The translations under genes were made by a program, and so were the position numbers. From contig NZ_QVNU01000001.1 of the NCBI RefSeq assembly GCF_003545715.1, positions 62,001 to 126,000 of the forward strand: 64,000 nt of DNA, in the 5' to 3' direction. The notes beneath the pieces were generated by a model that worked only from the letters and a program-made list of their open reading frames with translations, was not told the DNA's origin and ran no database searches. Origin of the DNA: Taibaiella koreensis (lineage in GTDB: Bacteria; Bacteroidota; Bacteroidia; Chitinophagales; Chitinophagaceae). Below are positions 16,163 to 25,800 of this stretch, one piece after another (position 1 is the stretch's first letter; each line of letters begins with the position of its first letter).

Positions 16163-17065
16163 TCAGTTTCGGATCAGTTTATAATTTTCAAATTCAAACA
16201 GTCGCTTGCCGGTCCACCGGTTCAGCACAAACATAATGCGGTCTTTGAAGCTCATGTTGGAACGGGATGGGTCGTATTGAAATGTCCAGTCTTTTGCAGC
16301 GATGACCTCTTTCATATACACAGGATGCGGCTTGTCGAAATATTCCAGCCGGTCCACTTCGTTAAAGTCGAAAGGCGTTTCTTTACTGTGCCGGGCCACC
16401 CAGGCATCGTCGTGCCAGAAGCGGCTGAAGTATTCGGCTTTCTTCTTCATCAGCGACGGGTTGCGCGAATAGGAATAGTGGAATACCGGTACGCCGCAGT
16501 TGACCACCCGGAGCTTTTCACCTTCTGCCCCCTGCTCATACGCCGCCTGCGAGGGATATTTGCGAAAGCCTTGCGAATCTTTATAGGAGCGGATGTAGCC
16601 GCCTGTGTTTTTGAATGCTCTTATCTCGAAGGGATGCGTCTTGCGTGTGTTGCGAATATGGTTGAAGTCGCCCCAGAAATGATAAAAAGGGAAAAGCAGT
16701 CCTTCTACGGCGGGATCCTGGTCGGCATGCTTTATCTGCTGCAGCAACCGGGCGTGGTCCTGCTCGTGCAGCACTTCGTCTACCTGCAGGTGTATGGCCC
16801 AGTCGCCACTCACCTGGTCGAGGCCCAGGTTCGATTGTTGCGCAAAGACCTTGCCATTCTCGCGCAAAGCTTCGTCCCATATGGTATCAATAATCCGGAT
16901 CTTCGGTTCATTAAGGGCGGCAACAGCGTCCCGCGTACCATCTTCCGAGTCGCCCACTACTACAATCAGCTCATCTACCAGAGGGAGGAGCGAACATATA
17001 GAAGGGATAAAAGGATAACCGTACCGGAAGCCGTTACGAACGTAAGTAAAGCCGCTTATTTTCAT
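16163..17065 (-). CDS. Glycosyltransferase family 2 protein
   Basis: 300 residues. The nucleotide-sugar fold is visible as FTYVRNG near residue 5, DELIVVVGDSEDGTRD near 31-46, and WAIHLQVDEVLHE near 89, in the place of the DxD metal-binding segment. No transmembrane helix is evident, so it is soluble or membrane-attached. MKISGFTYV at 17065 is preferred to an upstream start 9 codons earlier. Cotranscribed with lolD, and plausibly involved in decorating a cell-surface glycan, though acceptor and donor are unknown. Confidence 0.85.
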   Translation of the reverse strand: MKISGFTYVRNGFRYGYPFIPSICSLLPLVDELIVVVGDSEDGTRDAVAALNEPKIRIIDTIWDEALRENGKVFAQQSNLGLDQVSGDWAIHLQVDEVLHEQDHARLLQQIKHADQDPAVEGLLFPFYHFWGDFNHIRNTRKTHPFEIRAFKNTGGYIRSYKDSQGFRKYPSQAAYEQGAEGEKLRVVNCGVPVFHYSYSRNPSLMKKKAEYFSRFWHDDAWVARHSKETPFDFNEVDRLEYFDKPHPVYMKEVIAAKDWTFQYDPSRSNMSFKDRIMFVLNRWTGKRLFEFENYKLIRN

Positions 17066-17264
17066 GAAACCCGTGTCAGATCGAAGGCCCACAAATGTAC
17101 CACATTAAATCCAATCGCGCAGATGCCCGCATCGGTTGACTGGCGGTGCTGCATTTATTTTTGAGGAAATTAAACCTTTGGAAAACTATTCGATCCTAAC
17201 TTGCGTTTAGAGAAATTAAAGGAAAGAGAGATAACAAAAATAAAACGACCTTATGTTTTTCCGG

Positions 17265-17297
17265 TTGTTCATAATTGAAACGGAAACCTTACATTTG
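17265..17297 (+). promoter_or_regulatory. Putative promoter of the DUF2795 gene
   Basis: TTG at 17265-17267 and TACATTTG at 17290-17297, 22 bases apart, fit the Bacteroidota pattern. The ATG is 34 bases after the -7 element. Confidence 0.6.
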
Positions 17298-17331
17298 CAC
17301 AAATTCAATTTCGAATAAAATAATTTAAGAT

Positions 17332-17553
17332 ATGTTTTGGACACTTGAATTGGCCTCACACCTGGAAGATGCGCCCTGGCCCGCGACAAAAGACGAACTG
17401 ATCGATTACGCCATCCGCTCAGGTGCACCGCTGGAAGTAGTAGAGAACCTGCAGGAGCTGGAAGATGAAGGCGAGATGTACGAAGGCGTAGAAGATATAT
17501 GGCCTGATTACCCTACTCAGGAAGACTTCTTTTTCAATGAAGATGAATACTAG
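17332..17553 (+). CDS. DUF2795 small acidic protein
   Basis: 73 residues, strongly acidic (many Asp and Glu), with the DUF2795 pattern MFWTLELASHLEDAPWPATKDELIDYAIRSGAP near the start and the Trp/Pro/Tyr-rich end DIWPDYPTQEDFFF. The family is found across Bacteroidota; its role is not known. It has its own promoter-like element and a strong terminator, so it is monocistronic and probably well expressed. Short length, high acidity and monocistronic layout suggest a regulatory or chaperone-like protein, but that is speculation. Confidence 0.82.
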   Translation: MFWTLELASHLEDAPWPATKDELIDYAIRSGAPLEVVENLQELEDEGEMYEGVEDIWPDYPTQEDFFFNEDEY

Positions 17554-17570
17554 CAAGGGGCTCACCAATA

Positions 17571-17612
17571 TGACGGAACGGAGACAGTAATCTTTGTTCC
17601 GTCATTTTTTTT
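17571..17612 (+). terminator. Terminator after the DUF2795 gene
   Basis: TGACGGAAC pairs with GTTCCGTCA across a 16-base loop, and eight T residues follow. Confidence 0.85.
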
Positions 17613-17624
17613 GCCAATCCGGAA

Positions 17625-18179
17625 TTACTTATCGTAGTAAACAGTGCCGATAGAGGATGAGAAGAACAATGAGTACAGCGCTACAAACACCAGGCTGGTG
17701 AGCAGGGAGATCAATATTTTCATCAGCATATAGCCAATGCTGTGGAAGCTCCATATCTCGATAATGTAAAAGAATACATGGTGCAATGCCAGGAGGATGG
17801 CTGCATAGGTCATGAAAGGTGTCCAGCCCATAGACTTCGTATTGGGCGACATATTCTGGTATTCTGCGATCCGCTTGGGTAACAGCAGGGTCAATACGTT
17901 GGTGCGGAAAAAAGCCATCAGCACGCAGGCGGCAGCATGCATGCCGCCGGTATCCATAAAGGCATCGATGGTAATGCCCATCGTAAAGCTGACGATCAGC
18001 AGGAAGGGTACCGGCGTAGATAAAGGCAGCAGCAGGATGAACAGCGGATAGATATAGGGCGTATACGGCGGCAAGCCACCGGGATTGGACCACCAGCGCA
18101 GCGGAATCTTATTCAGCAGCAGTACCTGAATCAGTACAAGTAAGATAAACCGGAAGACGTTGCGAAGGTAAATGCTCAT
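17625..18179 (-). CDS. mreD: Rod shape-determining protein MreD
   Basis: 184 residues, almost entirely hydrophobic with about five transmembrane helices. The N-terminal helix (residues 8-25), the FTMGITIDAFMDTGGMHAAACVLMAF block near 70-90 and the C-terminal helices match MreD. It acts with MreC, RodA and MreB in cell elongation. ATG follows mreC by 24 bases and belongs to the mreBCD operon on the minus strand. MreD sequences vary a lot, so identification rests mainly on its place. Confidence 0.88.
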   Translation of the reverse strand: MSIYLRNVFRFILLVLIQVLLLNKIPLRWWSNPGGLPPYTPYIYPLFILLLPLSTPVPFLLIVSFTMGITIDAFMDTGGMHAAACVLMAFFRTNVLTLLLPKRIAEYQNMSPNTKSMGWTPFMTYAAILLALHHVFFYIIEIWSFHSIGYMLMKILISLLTSLVFVALYSLFFSSSIGTVYYDK

Positions 18180-18203
18180 ATGCCCTAAAGATCAAGATGC
18201 GGA

Positions 18204-19103
18204 TTAATTCTGTTTGTTTTTTGCTTCCAGCTCTTTGCGTTCGGAGCTTATCTTATCCTCAACCACATATACATACTGCAGGTTCCTGAAATTGGTCGAC
18301 AGCCTTACTTTCAGGTTCTTTGCATTGGTGGCCTTTATGGTATCGACTTTTGTCACCGTACCGATCAATACGTTTTCGGGGAAGAAGGAATAGCCGGTAG
18401 TGAACACGCTATCGCCCCTTTTCACCTTTACATAAAGCGGCACTTTCTCTGTCACTACATACTCGGGAGAGCCCGGGTTCCATATCGTAAAAAAGCCCGA
18501 AGTGCCATCGTTCAGCTTGGTGCTTACCTTGCGGTCGCTCAGCACGGAGACAACGGTGGCGAGGTGCTGCGATACGTTATTGATCCGGCCTACAATGCCG
18601 TTGCCGGTAACCACAGCCATTTCTTTACGGATGCCATCGGCTGTGCCCCGGTTGATCGTGATATAGTTGATCCGGTCGCCCGAGATCGAATTGTTGATCA
18701 CCCTGGCGGGGATGTAGCGGTAGTCGGCGTAGCGGATCACCTTGACAGCGCCGGTAGGCGCCAGGGCAACGCCACTGCTGTCGCGGCGTGTCGTGTCTTT
18801 AATCGTGACCGGAATGTGGGCAATCATATCGCGGAAGGTATCGGCGCCGGTGTATTGTACCAGCTGATTCCGCAGCCGGGTATTTTCGTTCAGCAGACTG
18901 TCGTTGAGCCTCCGGAGCTGAAAATAGTAAACCACGTCATTTTGCTTCTTGTATACATAGCCGACTACAGCATTGGACGAGCTCACGATGTCCATGCCCT
19001 GCATGTTACGGGTTTTGGAGATCATGGAAAAACTTACTGCTTCCAGGATGAGGAAGAGAATGATATTCCAGAATCGGCGTATAAGAAGAATAAAATTACG
19101 CAT
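18204..19103 (-). CDS. mreC: Rod shape-determining protein MreC
   Basis: 299 residues. An N-terminal transmembrane helix (about 10-28), a coiled-coil-like segment near 60-85 and a beta-barrel periplasmic domain. Blocks RYIPARVINNSISGDRINYITINRGTADGIRKEMAVV near 128-165 and FTTGYSFFPENVLIGTVTKVD near 235-256 match the MreC pattern. The family scaffolds the elongasome. A 58-base gap to mreB holds a stem-loop. The N-terminal sequence shows no lipobox, so it is anchored by the helix. Confidence 0.92.
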   Translation of the reverse strand: MRNFILLIRRFWNIILFLILEAVSFSMISKTRNMQGMDIVSSSNAVVGYVYKKQNDVVYYFQLRRLNDSLLNENTRLRNQLVQYTGADTFRDMIAHIPVTIKDTTRRDSSGVALAPTGAVKVIRYADYRYIPARVINNSISGDRINYITINRGTADGIRKEMAVVTGNGIVGRINNVSQHLATVVSVLSDRKVSTKLNDGTSGFFTIWNPGSPEYVVTEKVPLYVKVKRGDSVFTTGYSFFPENVLIGTVTKVDTIKATNAKNLKVRLSTNFRNLQYVYVVEDKISSERKELEAKNKQN

Positions 19104-19132
19104 GATGGCGCGGGCAAACAGGTATCAGAAGT

Positions 19133-19157
19133 GCAAAGCCCGTTGTGCGGGCTTTGC
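19133..19157 (-). other. Stem-loop between mreB and mreC
   Basis: GCAAAGCCCG (19133-19142) and CGGGCTTTGC (19148-19157) form a 10-base stem with a TTGTG loop in the 57 bases between mreB and mreC. On the transcribed (minus) strand no T-run follows, so it is not a full terminator. It could be an mRNA processing or stabilising element that sets a higher mreB level than mreCD. Confidence 0.55.
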
Positions 19158-19160
19158 AGG

Positions 19161-20183
19161 TTATTTCATCAGGAAGGTGAAGCGATTGATGTTCTTAAGC
19201 GACATGCCCGTGCCGCGCACTACGGCGCGCAGCGGATCTTCGGCCACATGCACCGGCAGCTTGATCTTTTGGGAAATACGTTTATCCAGCCCGCGCAGCA
19301 GGGCGCCGCCGCCGGTAAGGTATAAGCCACGGCGGTAGATATCCGATGCCAGTTCGGGCGGTGTGCTTTCCAGGGCCTTCAGGATCGCTTCTTCTATTTT
19401 GAAGATGGATTTGTCCAGTGCTTCGGCTACTTCCTGGTACGATACCTGGATCTGCTTGGGAATACCGGTTACCAGGTCGCGTCCGTTTACGGCAATATCG
19501 TCCGGGGCATTGTCCAGCTCCTTCAGGGCCGAACCCACGTGGATCTTGATCTGCTCAGCAGTACGTTCGCCTATATTCAGGCTGTGGTAACGGCGCATCG
19601 CCTCCATAATGTCGGTAGTGAACTCGTCGCCCGCGATACGGATGCTCTGATCGCATACGATACCGGCGAGGGAGATTACAGAGATACCGGTGGTACCACC
19701 ACCGATGTCGATGATCATATTGCCGGTGGGCTCTTCTACATCAATGCCGATACCCAGGGCTGCGGCCATAGGCTCATGTATCATATACACTTCCTTGGCC
19801 CCGGCCTGCTCGGCACTATCGCGCACAGCACGTTTCTCCACCTCGGTAATGCTGGAGGGGATACAGATCACCATGCGCCAGCTGGGTGGGAATAAAGGCT
19901 TTTTGGGGTAGACCATTTTGATCATTTCGCGCAGCATACCTTCTGCGGCGTCGAAGTCGGCAATTACCCCATCTTTCAGCGGGCGTATGGTCTTTAGATC
20001 ATCGTGCGTTTTTTCGTGCATCATCATGGCCTTTTTCCCTACAGCCACGATTTTATTACTGGTCCTGTTTTTAGCAACGATAGAAGGCTCGTCAACTACA
20101 ACCTGGTCGTTATGAATAATTAAAGTATTGGCTGTGCCAAGATCTATCGCAATTTCTTGCGTTAAAAAATTAAACAATCCCAT
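19161..20183 (-). CDS. mreB: Rod shape-determining protein MreB
   Basis: 340 residues, the actin-like cytoskeletal ATPase. Phosphate 1 motif IAIDLGTANT at about 11-20, DIGGGTTGISVISL near 162-175 (phosphate 2) and the adenosine-binding LTGGGALL near 291 are clear, along with SIVAKN near the start. It polymerises beneath the membrane to direct peptidoglycan synthesis. First gene of the mreBCD operon with its own promoter-like element upstream. Presence shows a rod-capable or MreB-using cell, in line with many Chitinophagaceae. Confidence 0.95.
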   Translation of the reverse strand: MGLFNFLTQEIAIDLGTANTLIIHNDQVVVDEPSIVAKNRTSNKIVAVGKKAMMMHEKTHDDLKTIRPLKDGVIADFDAAEGMLREMIKMVYPKKPLFPPSWRMVICIPSSITEVEKRAVRDSAEQAGAKEVYMIHEPMAAALGIGIDVEEPTGNMIIDIGGGTTGISVISLAGIVCDQSIRIAGDEFTTDIMEAMRRYHSLNIGERTAEQIKIHVGSALKELDNAPDDIAVNGRDLVTGIPKQIQVSYQEVAEALDKSIFKIEEAILKALESTPPELASDIYRRGLYLTGGGALLRGLDKRISQKIKLPVHVAEDPLRAVVRGTGMSLKNINRFTFLMK

Positions 20184-20217
20184 TATTGATCGGAACTCGA
20201 TATTATGAAAAGAGGTG

Positions 20218-20250
20218 AAAATTTACTTGTCTGTAAAGTATCATGCAAAA
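20218..20250 (-). promoter_or_regulatory. Putative promoter of mreB
   Basis: On the minus strand TTTTG and TAAATTTT are 20 bases apart. The mreB start lies 34 bases downstream. Confidence 0.5.
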
Positions 20251-20532
20251 GTGCGAAAAATAAACCGGTTTTGCCAAGAGTTTTCCTAAAAAAACTATAA
20301 TTATGAACGGGATACGCGGCCTGTCTGCGCATTAGTTTCCGGGCCGGTGGAAAAAGCTTTGCCGCGGCGTCATTCAAAGGATCGGGACATAGCCGCTTAT
20401 GCCCGAAAATCGTTTCGATCCGGCGCCATTTTTTCCTGTGTTCCGGTCACGATATTCTTTTTGTCTGCTCTGTCACAGATTTGTAATTATTCGCTGCTAC
20501 AGGGCTTAAGATCAAAAACCCTTATATCATTA

Positions 20533-20565
20533 TTGCAGCCATATCGTAACGATTGCTTAATTTTG
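20533..20565 (+). promoter_or_regulatory. Putative promoter of the ferredoxin-NADP reductase gene
   Basis: TTG at 20533-20535 and TAATTTTG at 20558-20565, with a spacer of 22 bases; the ATG is 16 bases beyond, giving a short leader. Confidence 0.6.
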
Positions 20566-20581
20566 CCGCCAAATTCGAAAA

Positions 20582-21592
20582 ATGATACAGACTGATATAG
20601 CCATTATCGGCGCAGGCCCCGTGGGTTTATTTGCCGTGTTTGAAGCAGGGCTGCTGAAGATGCGCTGCCACCTGATCGATTATTTGCCACAGATCGGGGG
20701 CCAGCTTTCGGAGATTTATCCCAAAAAACCGATTTACGATATTCCCGGTTACCCTTCTGTACTGGCACAGGAGCTGATCGACAACCTGAAAGAGCAGATT
20801 TCCCCTTTCCATCCCGGCTATACCCTTGGTGAAAGGATTGAAGGCCTCGAAAAGCGTGGCGAAGCCGATTTTGTGCTCACCACCAATATGGGCACGCAGA
20901 TCGAAGCAAAGGCCGTGGTAATCGCCGGCGGCCTGGGCTGCTTCGAGCCCCGCAAGCCCGCCGTGGAAGGTCTGGAAGCCTTTGAAAATGGTAAGGGAGT
21001 GAATTATATGATCCTGGAGCCCGAGACCTATCGGGATAAGCACATGGTGCTGGCCGGCGGTGGCGACAGTGCGCTCGACTGGACCATACACCTGGCCGGT
21101 ATTGCCCGGAAGGTAGTGCTGGTACACCGTAGCGAAAGCTTCCGCGGTGCCCCCGATTCGGTAAACAAAGTAATGCAGCTGGCTGAGGAAGGAAAGATCG
21201 ACCTGGTGCTGAATGCCAACCTGACGCAGGTACATGGCAACGGACGCCTGCACAGCGTATCGATGGAAGATAGCAAGACCAAAGAGCAAAAGACCATCGA
21301 GACAGACTACCTGATTCCCTTGTTTGGCCTCAGCCCCAAGCTGGGACCGATCGAAGGCTGGAACCTCAACATCGACAAGAATGCCATCGAGGTCAATACC
21401 GAAGATTATTCTACCAATATCCCCGGTATATGGGCCATTGGCGATATCAACACGTATAAGAACAAGCTGAAGCTGATCCTCTGCGGCTTTCACGAAGCGG
21501 CATTGATGAGCCATAGCGCGTACAAGTACATCAATCCCGGTGTGAAGTACACGATGAAGTACACTACCGTGAATGGTATTAACGAGTTCTAG
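20582..21592 (+). CDS. Ferredoxin--NADP reductase, thioredoxin reductase-like type
   Basis: 336 residues. The N-terminal FAD motif IIGAGPVGLFAVFEAGLL (8-25) and the central NADP motif AGGGDSALDWTIHL near 156-169 place it in the YumC-type ferredoxin-NADP reductases, which lack the thioredoxin reductase CxxC. The blocks DYLPQIGGQLSEIYP near 34 and GIWAIGDINTY near 281 also fit. It passes electrons between NADPH and ferredoxin in the cytoplasm. A 2Fe-2S ferredoxin lies less than 1 kb downstream, on the same strand but separated by a minus-strand LOG gene, and is the likely partner. Confidence 0.9.
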   Translation: MIQTDIAIIGAGPVGLFAVFEAGLLKMRCHLIDYLPQIGGQLSEIYPKKPIYDIPGYPSVLAQELIDNLKEQISPFHPGYTLGERIEGLEKRGEADFVLTTNMGTQIEAKAVVIAGGLGCFEPRKPAVEGLEAFENGKGVNYMILEPETYRDKHMVLAGGGDSALDWTIHLAGIARKVVLVHRSESFRGAPDSVNKVMQLAEEGKIDLVLNANLTQVHGNGRLHSVSMEDSKTKEQKTIETDYLIPLFGLSPKLGPIEGWNLNIDKNAIEVNTEDYSTNIPGIWAIGDINTYKNKLKLILCGFHEAALMSHSAYKYINPGVKYTMKYTTVNGINEF

Positions 21593-21610
21593 GATTTCAA
21601 AAGAAATAGA

Positions 21611-21647
21611 TAAAGCCCGCCTATTGAAGGCGGGCTTTATTGTTTGT
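21611..21647. terminator. Terminator after the ferredoxin-NADP reductase gene
   Basis: A perfect 12-base stem TAAAGCCCGCCT/AGGCGGGCTTTA around ATTGA, followed by TTGTTTG. It lies between two convergent genes. Confidence 0.8.
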
Positions 21648-21662
21648 ATCAGTTCTGTATAC

Positions 21663-22244
21663 TCAGGTCGTTTCTTCCGAAAGCCATTTGCCTACTTCCG
21701 GCGCCTCGTACTGTTCCATCTGCTGTAGCAGGTCTTCAGCATTATCGCTCACCAGCAGCATGCGGCGATTGACCTCCTTGAGCAGGCCGCTCTCAGTCAT
21801 ATGTTCCAGCAGGGATATCAGGCTGTCGTAAAAGCCGTTTACGTTCAGCAAGCCTATGGGCTTACGGTGCAGGCCCAGCTGGCCCCAGGTCAGCATCTCG
21901 AAAAGCTCTTCCAGTGTGCCAAAGCCACCAGGCAGGGCAATGACGCCATCGCAGAGTTCATTCATCTTCGTTTTACGCTCGTGCATGCTCTCCACCATAA
22001 CCAGTTCGGTAAGCTCCTCGTGAGAAATCTCTTTGGTCCGGAGAAAATGCGGTAGTACGCCCGTCACCTTTCCGTTGGCATGCAGGGCGCCATTGGCGAC
22101 TGCTCCCATAAGGCCTACTTTGGCGCCACCGTAAACAACGCCGATGCCCTTTTCGGCCAGCAGCTGGCCCAATGCAAAAGCAGTACTGTGATAGATGGCA
22201 TCAAAGCCGGGACTAGAGGCGCAAAAAACGGTTATACTTTTCAT
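21663..22244 (-). CDS. LOG-family nucleotide phosphoribohydrolase (TIGR00730)
   Basis: 193 residues of the LOG (Lonely Guy) family, cytokinin-type nucleoside 5'-monophosphate phosphoribohydrolases. The GGAKVGLMGAVANGAL block near 40 and the signature PGGFGTLEELFE at about 104-115 are both present. In bacteria the family hydrolyses nucleotide monophosphates to free base and ribose 5-phosphate. Starts at MKSITVFCASSPG, the standard N terminus. It sits on the opposite strand between the two redox genes and has no obvious partner. Confidence 0.9.
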   Translation of the reverse strand: MKSITVFCASSPGFDAIYHSTAFALGQLLAEKGIGVVYGGAKVGLMGAVANGALHANGKVTGVLPHFLRTKEISHEELTELVMVESMHERKTKMNELCDGVIALPGGFGTLEELFEMLTWGQLGLHRKPIGLLNVNGFYDSLISLLEHMTESGLLKEVNRRMLLVSDNAEDLLQQMEQYEAPEVGKWLSEETT

Positions 22245-22424
22245 ATGGTTGGTTTAGCTGATCGTAAAAATAAGGCAATCTCTACGAACCCCGAATTAAT
22301 TTACCACAGTGATAAAAGCACTACAGGCCGGTCTATTGCAGGATAGAGGCATAGCATAGGCCTTAAGCGCAAAATTTTATAGCTTTGCAGCCCGGCTCCG
22401 GTCTGTTAGCCGGCCCTGAATTTT

Positions 22425-22751
22425 ATGGAAAATACGATTACTATTTTTGTGGAAGACCGCAACGGTACGGTCAATCCGCTCGAAGCACCTACCGATATGA
22501 GCCTGAGCCTGATGGAACTGTTGGTAGCCAGTGAGTACGATGTACTGGCCACCTGCGGTGGTATGGCCTTGTGTGCTACCTGCTGCGTAGATGTGCTGGA
22601 AGGTGAAGATAGCCTGTCGGAGATGAGCGACGACGAATATGCGATGCTGGATACCTTGCCCGACCTGCTACCCAACTCGCGCCTGGCCTGCCAGCTGAAG
22701 CTGAACAATAAAATGCATAACCTGAAGGTGCGCCTGCACGGTGCGGGTTAA
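22425..22751 (+). CDS. 2Fe-2S ferredoxin, adrenodoxin type
   Basis: 108 residues. Cluster ligands C44, C50 and C53 in TCGGMALCATC (CX5CX2C), and the fourth Cys at 89 (RLACQL). This is the vertebrate-adrenodoxin or Isc-ferredoxin-like spacing rather than the plant type CX4CX2C. An acidic surface stretch follows at 57-75 (LEGEDSLSEMSDDEY). It carries single electrons, most likely from the reductase encoded upstream at 20582-21592. Ends just before a strong terminator. Confidence 0.9.
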   Translation: MENTITIFVEDRNGTVNPLEAPTDMSLSLMELLVASEYDVLATCGGMALCATCCVDVLEGEDSLSEMSDDEYAMLDTLPDLLPNSRLACQLKLNNKMHNLKVRLHGAG

Positions 22752-22766
22752 GCGATTATCTTTTTG

Positions 22767-22805
22767 AAACACATACGGGGCGCGAAAAGCGCCCCGTATG
22801 TGTTT
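22767..22805. terminator. Bidirectional terminator between ferredoxin and helicase-nuclease genes
   Basis: A perfect 17-base stem (22767-22783 with 22789-22805) with a GAAAA loop. It overlaps the last codon of the minus-strand helicase gene and closes the plus-strand ferredoxin gene. Confidence 0.85.
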
Positions 22806-25800
22806 ACAGCACTTCTTCATTAATGGCCGGCTTGATGAGCTTGTGGGTCTTTACGAAAGTACACCAGGGACAATCTTCCTGTTCGCAGCCCCGGTCAAAT
22901 TCATGGTTCATAATCTGTGTGTAGGCTGTTTTAATCTGTTGCCGCACGGTAGTCTGGTCGGTCTCAGCAATGGGCACGGTATAGCGTACATAGTCGCCGG
23001 CATCGTTCTTTTCCACGTAATCGAATAGGCCGGCCTCCATACGCCAGCCGCTGGAGCGCGCCATCGGGTGGTTGTCGAGCAGCAGCTTGTAGAATACCAT
23101 CTGCCGCCAGTAATCGCCACCATTGGGATTGCCTTCATTGGGCGGGAGCAATTCTTTCTTCTTACTATATTCCGGGTTGCCGGTCTTATAATCGACTACG
23201 GTGCAGGCGCTGCCCGTGAACTCGATCTTATCCAGCTTGCCCTTTACGGGTACACCGCCTACTTCCATATTGCCCAGCATCATTTCGATAGCCACTACTT
23301 TATTGAAGGTATGGATATACCGGTCGTAATAATCGGCAAGGAGCTGCTGTCCCAATTCCTTCCGGCGTTTATACTGTACTTCTGTAAAGGCGTCTTCGTT
23401 GCGCCAGAGCATGCGCTCAAAGTCAGCGATCACCTCTTCCCTGGGCGGGAAGCTTTTATCCGGTGCTGCCAGCATTTTTTTGAACAGCTTTTCCAGGGCG
23501 TAGTGTATTGCGGTACCAAAAGCCATAGCATCATTCTTGGCGACCGGGACCTGCAATATGGTCTCGTAATAGAAGGCCACGGGGCAGCGCAGGTATTTGT
23601 TCAGCGCCGATGCGCTGAGCTCAAAACGTTCCAGCCGGCTGTCCAGCAGCTCTTTCCGTGCCAGGTCGATACGCACCGGTGGTGGCGGTACAAAAGCCCA
23701 CTGCAGGTGGGCGATCACCTGCTCGTCGCTAAGGAAAGCCACCTGCTTTTCCGCAGCCTGTCTTTCTTCCGTTCCCAGCTCATCCACAAATTGAGAGGCC
23801 TCCAGGTCCTTGCCGGCATTGTCTTTTACGGCATAAGAGACCTGCAGGTATTTGCGGGCACGGGTAAGTGCGACAAAAAATACGCGGCGCATTACCTCTT
23901 CAGCACTGCTGCCTTCTTCGTTGTCGTTGGTATGGGTAAGCGTGTCGGGCAAATTGAATCCACGGCCGCCGCCCTTTTTCTTTTCCCAGAAATTTTTGGT
24001 GCAGCCAACCAGGAACACGTATTCAAACTCGTGCCCCTTGGCGCTGAAAGCGGTATAGAAGCGCACGCCGTTTTCCTGGCGTATGATCTTTTGTACCGGT
24101 ACGCTGATGTCTTCGAGCTGCATCTGGTCGATCATCTGCAGGAAGCCGGCAATCGTCAGCCGGGGTTGCCGTGTGCATTCTTCCTTTACAAAATTGAAGA
24201 AGGTGTGCAGTACCTGCATTTCCCATATCTGCTGCTCGCTTTGCAGCACCTGCGCCATAATACCGGTGTCGTACAATATCTTTTCCAGCAGCATGGCTAT
24301 GGTCAGGTTCTTGGATTGCTGTATCCAGGCTTCCAGGGCAGTGCCGGTTCTCACCAGCGCCGCTGCAGTGTTCAGCTCCAGCGAATGCAGCAGGAATGCG
24401 TCCTGCAGCAGCATGCGCCACTGCTTGTGCTTGCTTTCCTTTCCTTGTTTATACAAGCTTAAATGAGCGAGATCGATGGCCGAAATACCCAGGTGCGGGA
24501 TGTGAAGCGTCTCAAACAGGAACTGCTCGCCGCTAAAGGGTTTGCGCTGCTCAGTATCAATATAGCGCAAGATGCCTAGCAGGTGTTGGATCAACGGCAG
24601 GTCGAGCACATTGACGGGTCGCTTCACCCAATAAGAAATGCCTTTGCGCTCCATGAGGTCGATGATATTGCCGGCCTGTTTGTGTTGAGAGTAGAGAACG
24701 GCCACCTGGCTCAGGTCTACGCCGTCGCGCTGCAGCTGCGCTATCTGTTCCACGATATCGGCCTCCTCGTGCAGGATGTTATGATAAGCCCTGATCACGG
24801 GCTCGACCCGTTCCTCCCTGCTGAAACGGGTGTTGGCGGCAATGATGTTCTTATCCAGCTGAAGCCGCTGCAGCTTGACAATGAGCCGCTCTTTGTTGTA
24901 ATTGATGAGCCGTCCCGACTTGTCGAGTATCGCCTGGGTAGAACGGTAATTCTCTTTGAGGACGATCACTTTGATATCCGCTTCGTAGCGGTCGTAGAAG
25001 TCGACAATGTTTTGCAGGCGTGCGCCCTGGAATTCGAAGATACTCTGGTCATCATCTCCCACAATAAAGAGATTAGGGCTGTTCCAGAAATCCATCAGCA
25101 AGGTGAGCAGCTCGCTTTGGGCACCGCTGGTATCCTGGAACTCATCGACCAGTACATACTGGAACCGTTCCTGGTAATTGCGCAGGAAATGTTCGTTCTC
25201 TTTAAACGCCCTGAGCACCCAAAGGATCATGTCGCTGAAGTCGTAGCGGCCCATAGCCTGCATACGGGCCTGGTATTGGTCAAATAGCTTGGCAGAGGCG
25301 ATCGTACGCTCCATACGCGCTGTTTCCCGGGCGATCTCTTTCATCTTAAGATCCCCTACCTTAATACCTTGCTTGGCATTGGCTCTTTTGTATACAAATT
25401 CCTCCCGTTCAGGAAGGCCAGCCAGGTATTCCCCGGCGGCTTCCGTGACCATTTCGGGCGTCCAGCTTTCCGATTTCATCAGGTCGAAGAGGGACTGCAG
25501 GTTGCGGGCATCGTAATAGATATTGCCCTTCAAACGCCGCAGCGTATGCCCTTCCGGCAGGTCTTCCAGCAGGCTATGCAGCAGCGCTATACGCTCGAGT
25601 TCGCTGATGGGCTGCAGATCACGGATACCGAAATACTCGGCATTGCTTTGAATAAGGTTGTTACAGAATGCGTGAAAAGTATAAATGTGTACACGATGGG
25701 CATCTTCCCCGATGATCTGCAGCAGCCTTTTGCGCATGGCCACGCTGCCTTCGTCGGTATAGGTAAGGCAAAGAATTTCGAAAGGTTTTACCTGAGCATC

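Larger units (their letters stand above)
20184..20581. other. Divergent intergenic region between mreB and ferredoxin-NADP reductase
   Basis: 398 bases with two facing promoters (20218-20250 minus, 20533-20565 plus) and no gene that I can support. Confidence 0.6.

Noticed and set aside
23068-24462. 464-codon open frame opposite the helicase-nuclease gene
   Set aside because: It lies wholly inside a well-supported gene on the other strand, and its Gly/Leu/Val/Phe-rich product has no family pattern. Similar antisense frames occur all over this window because of codon bias.
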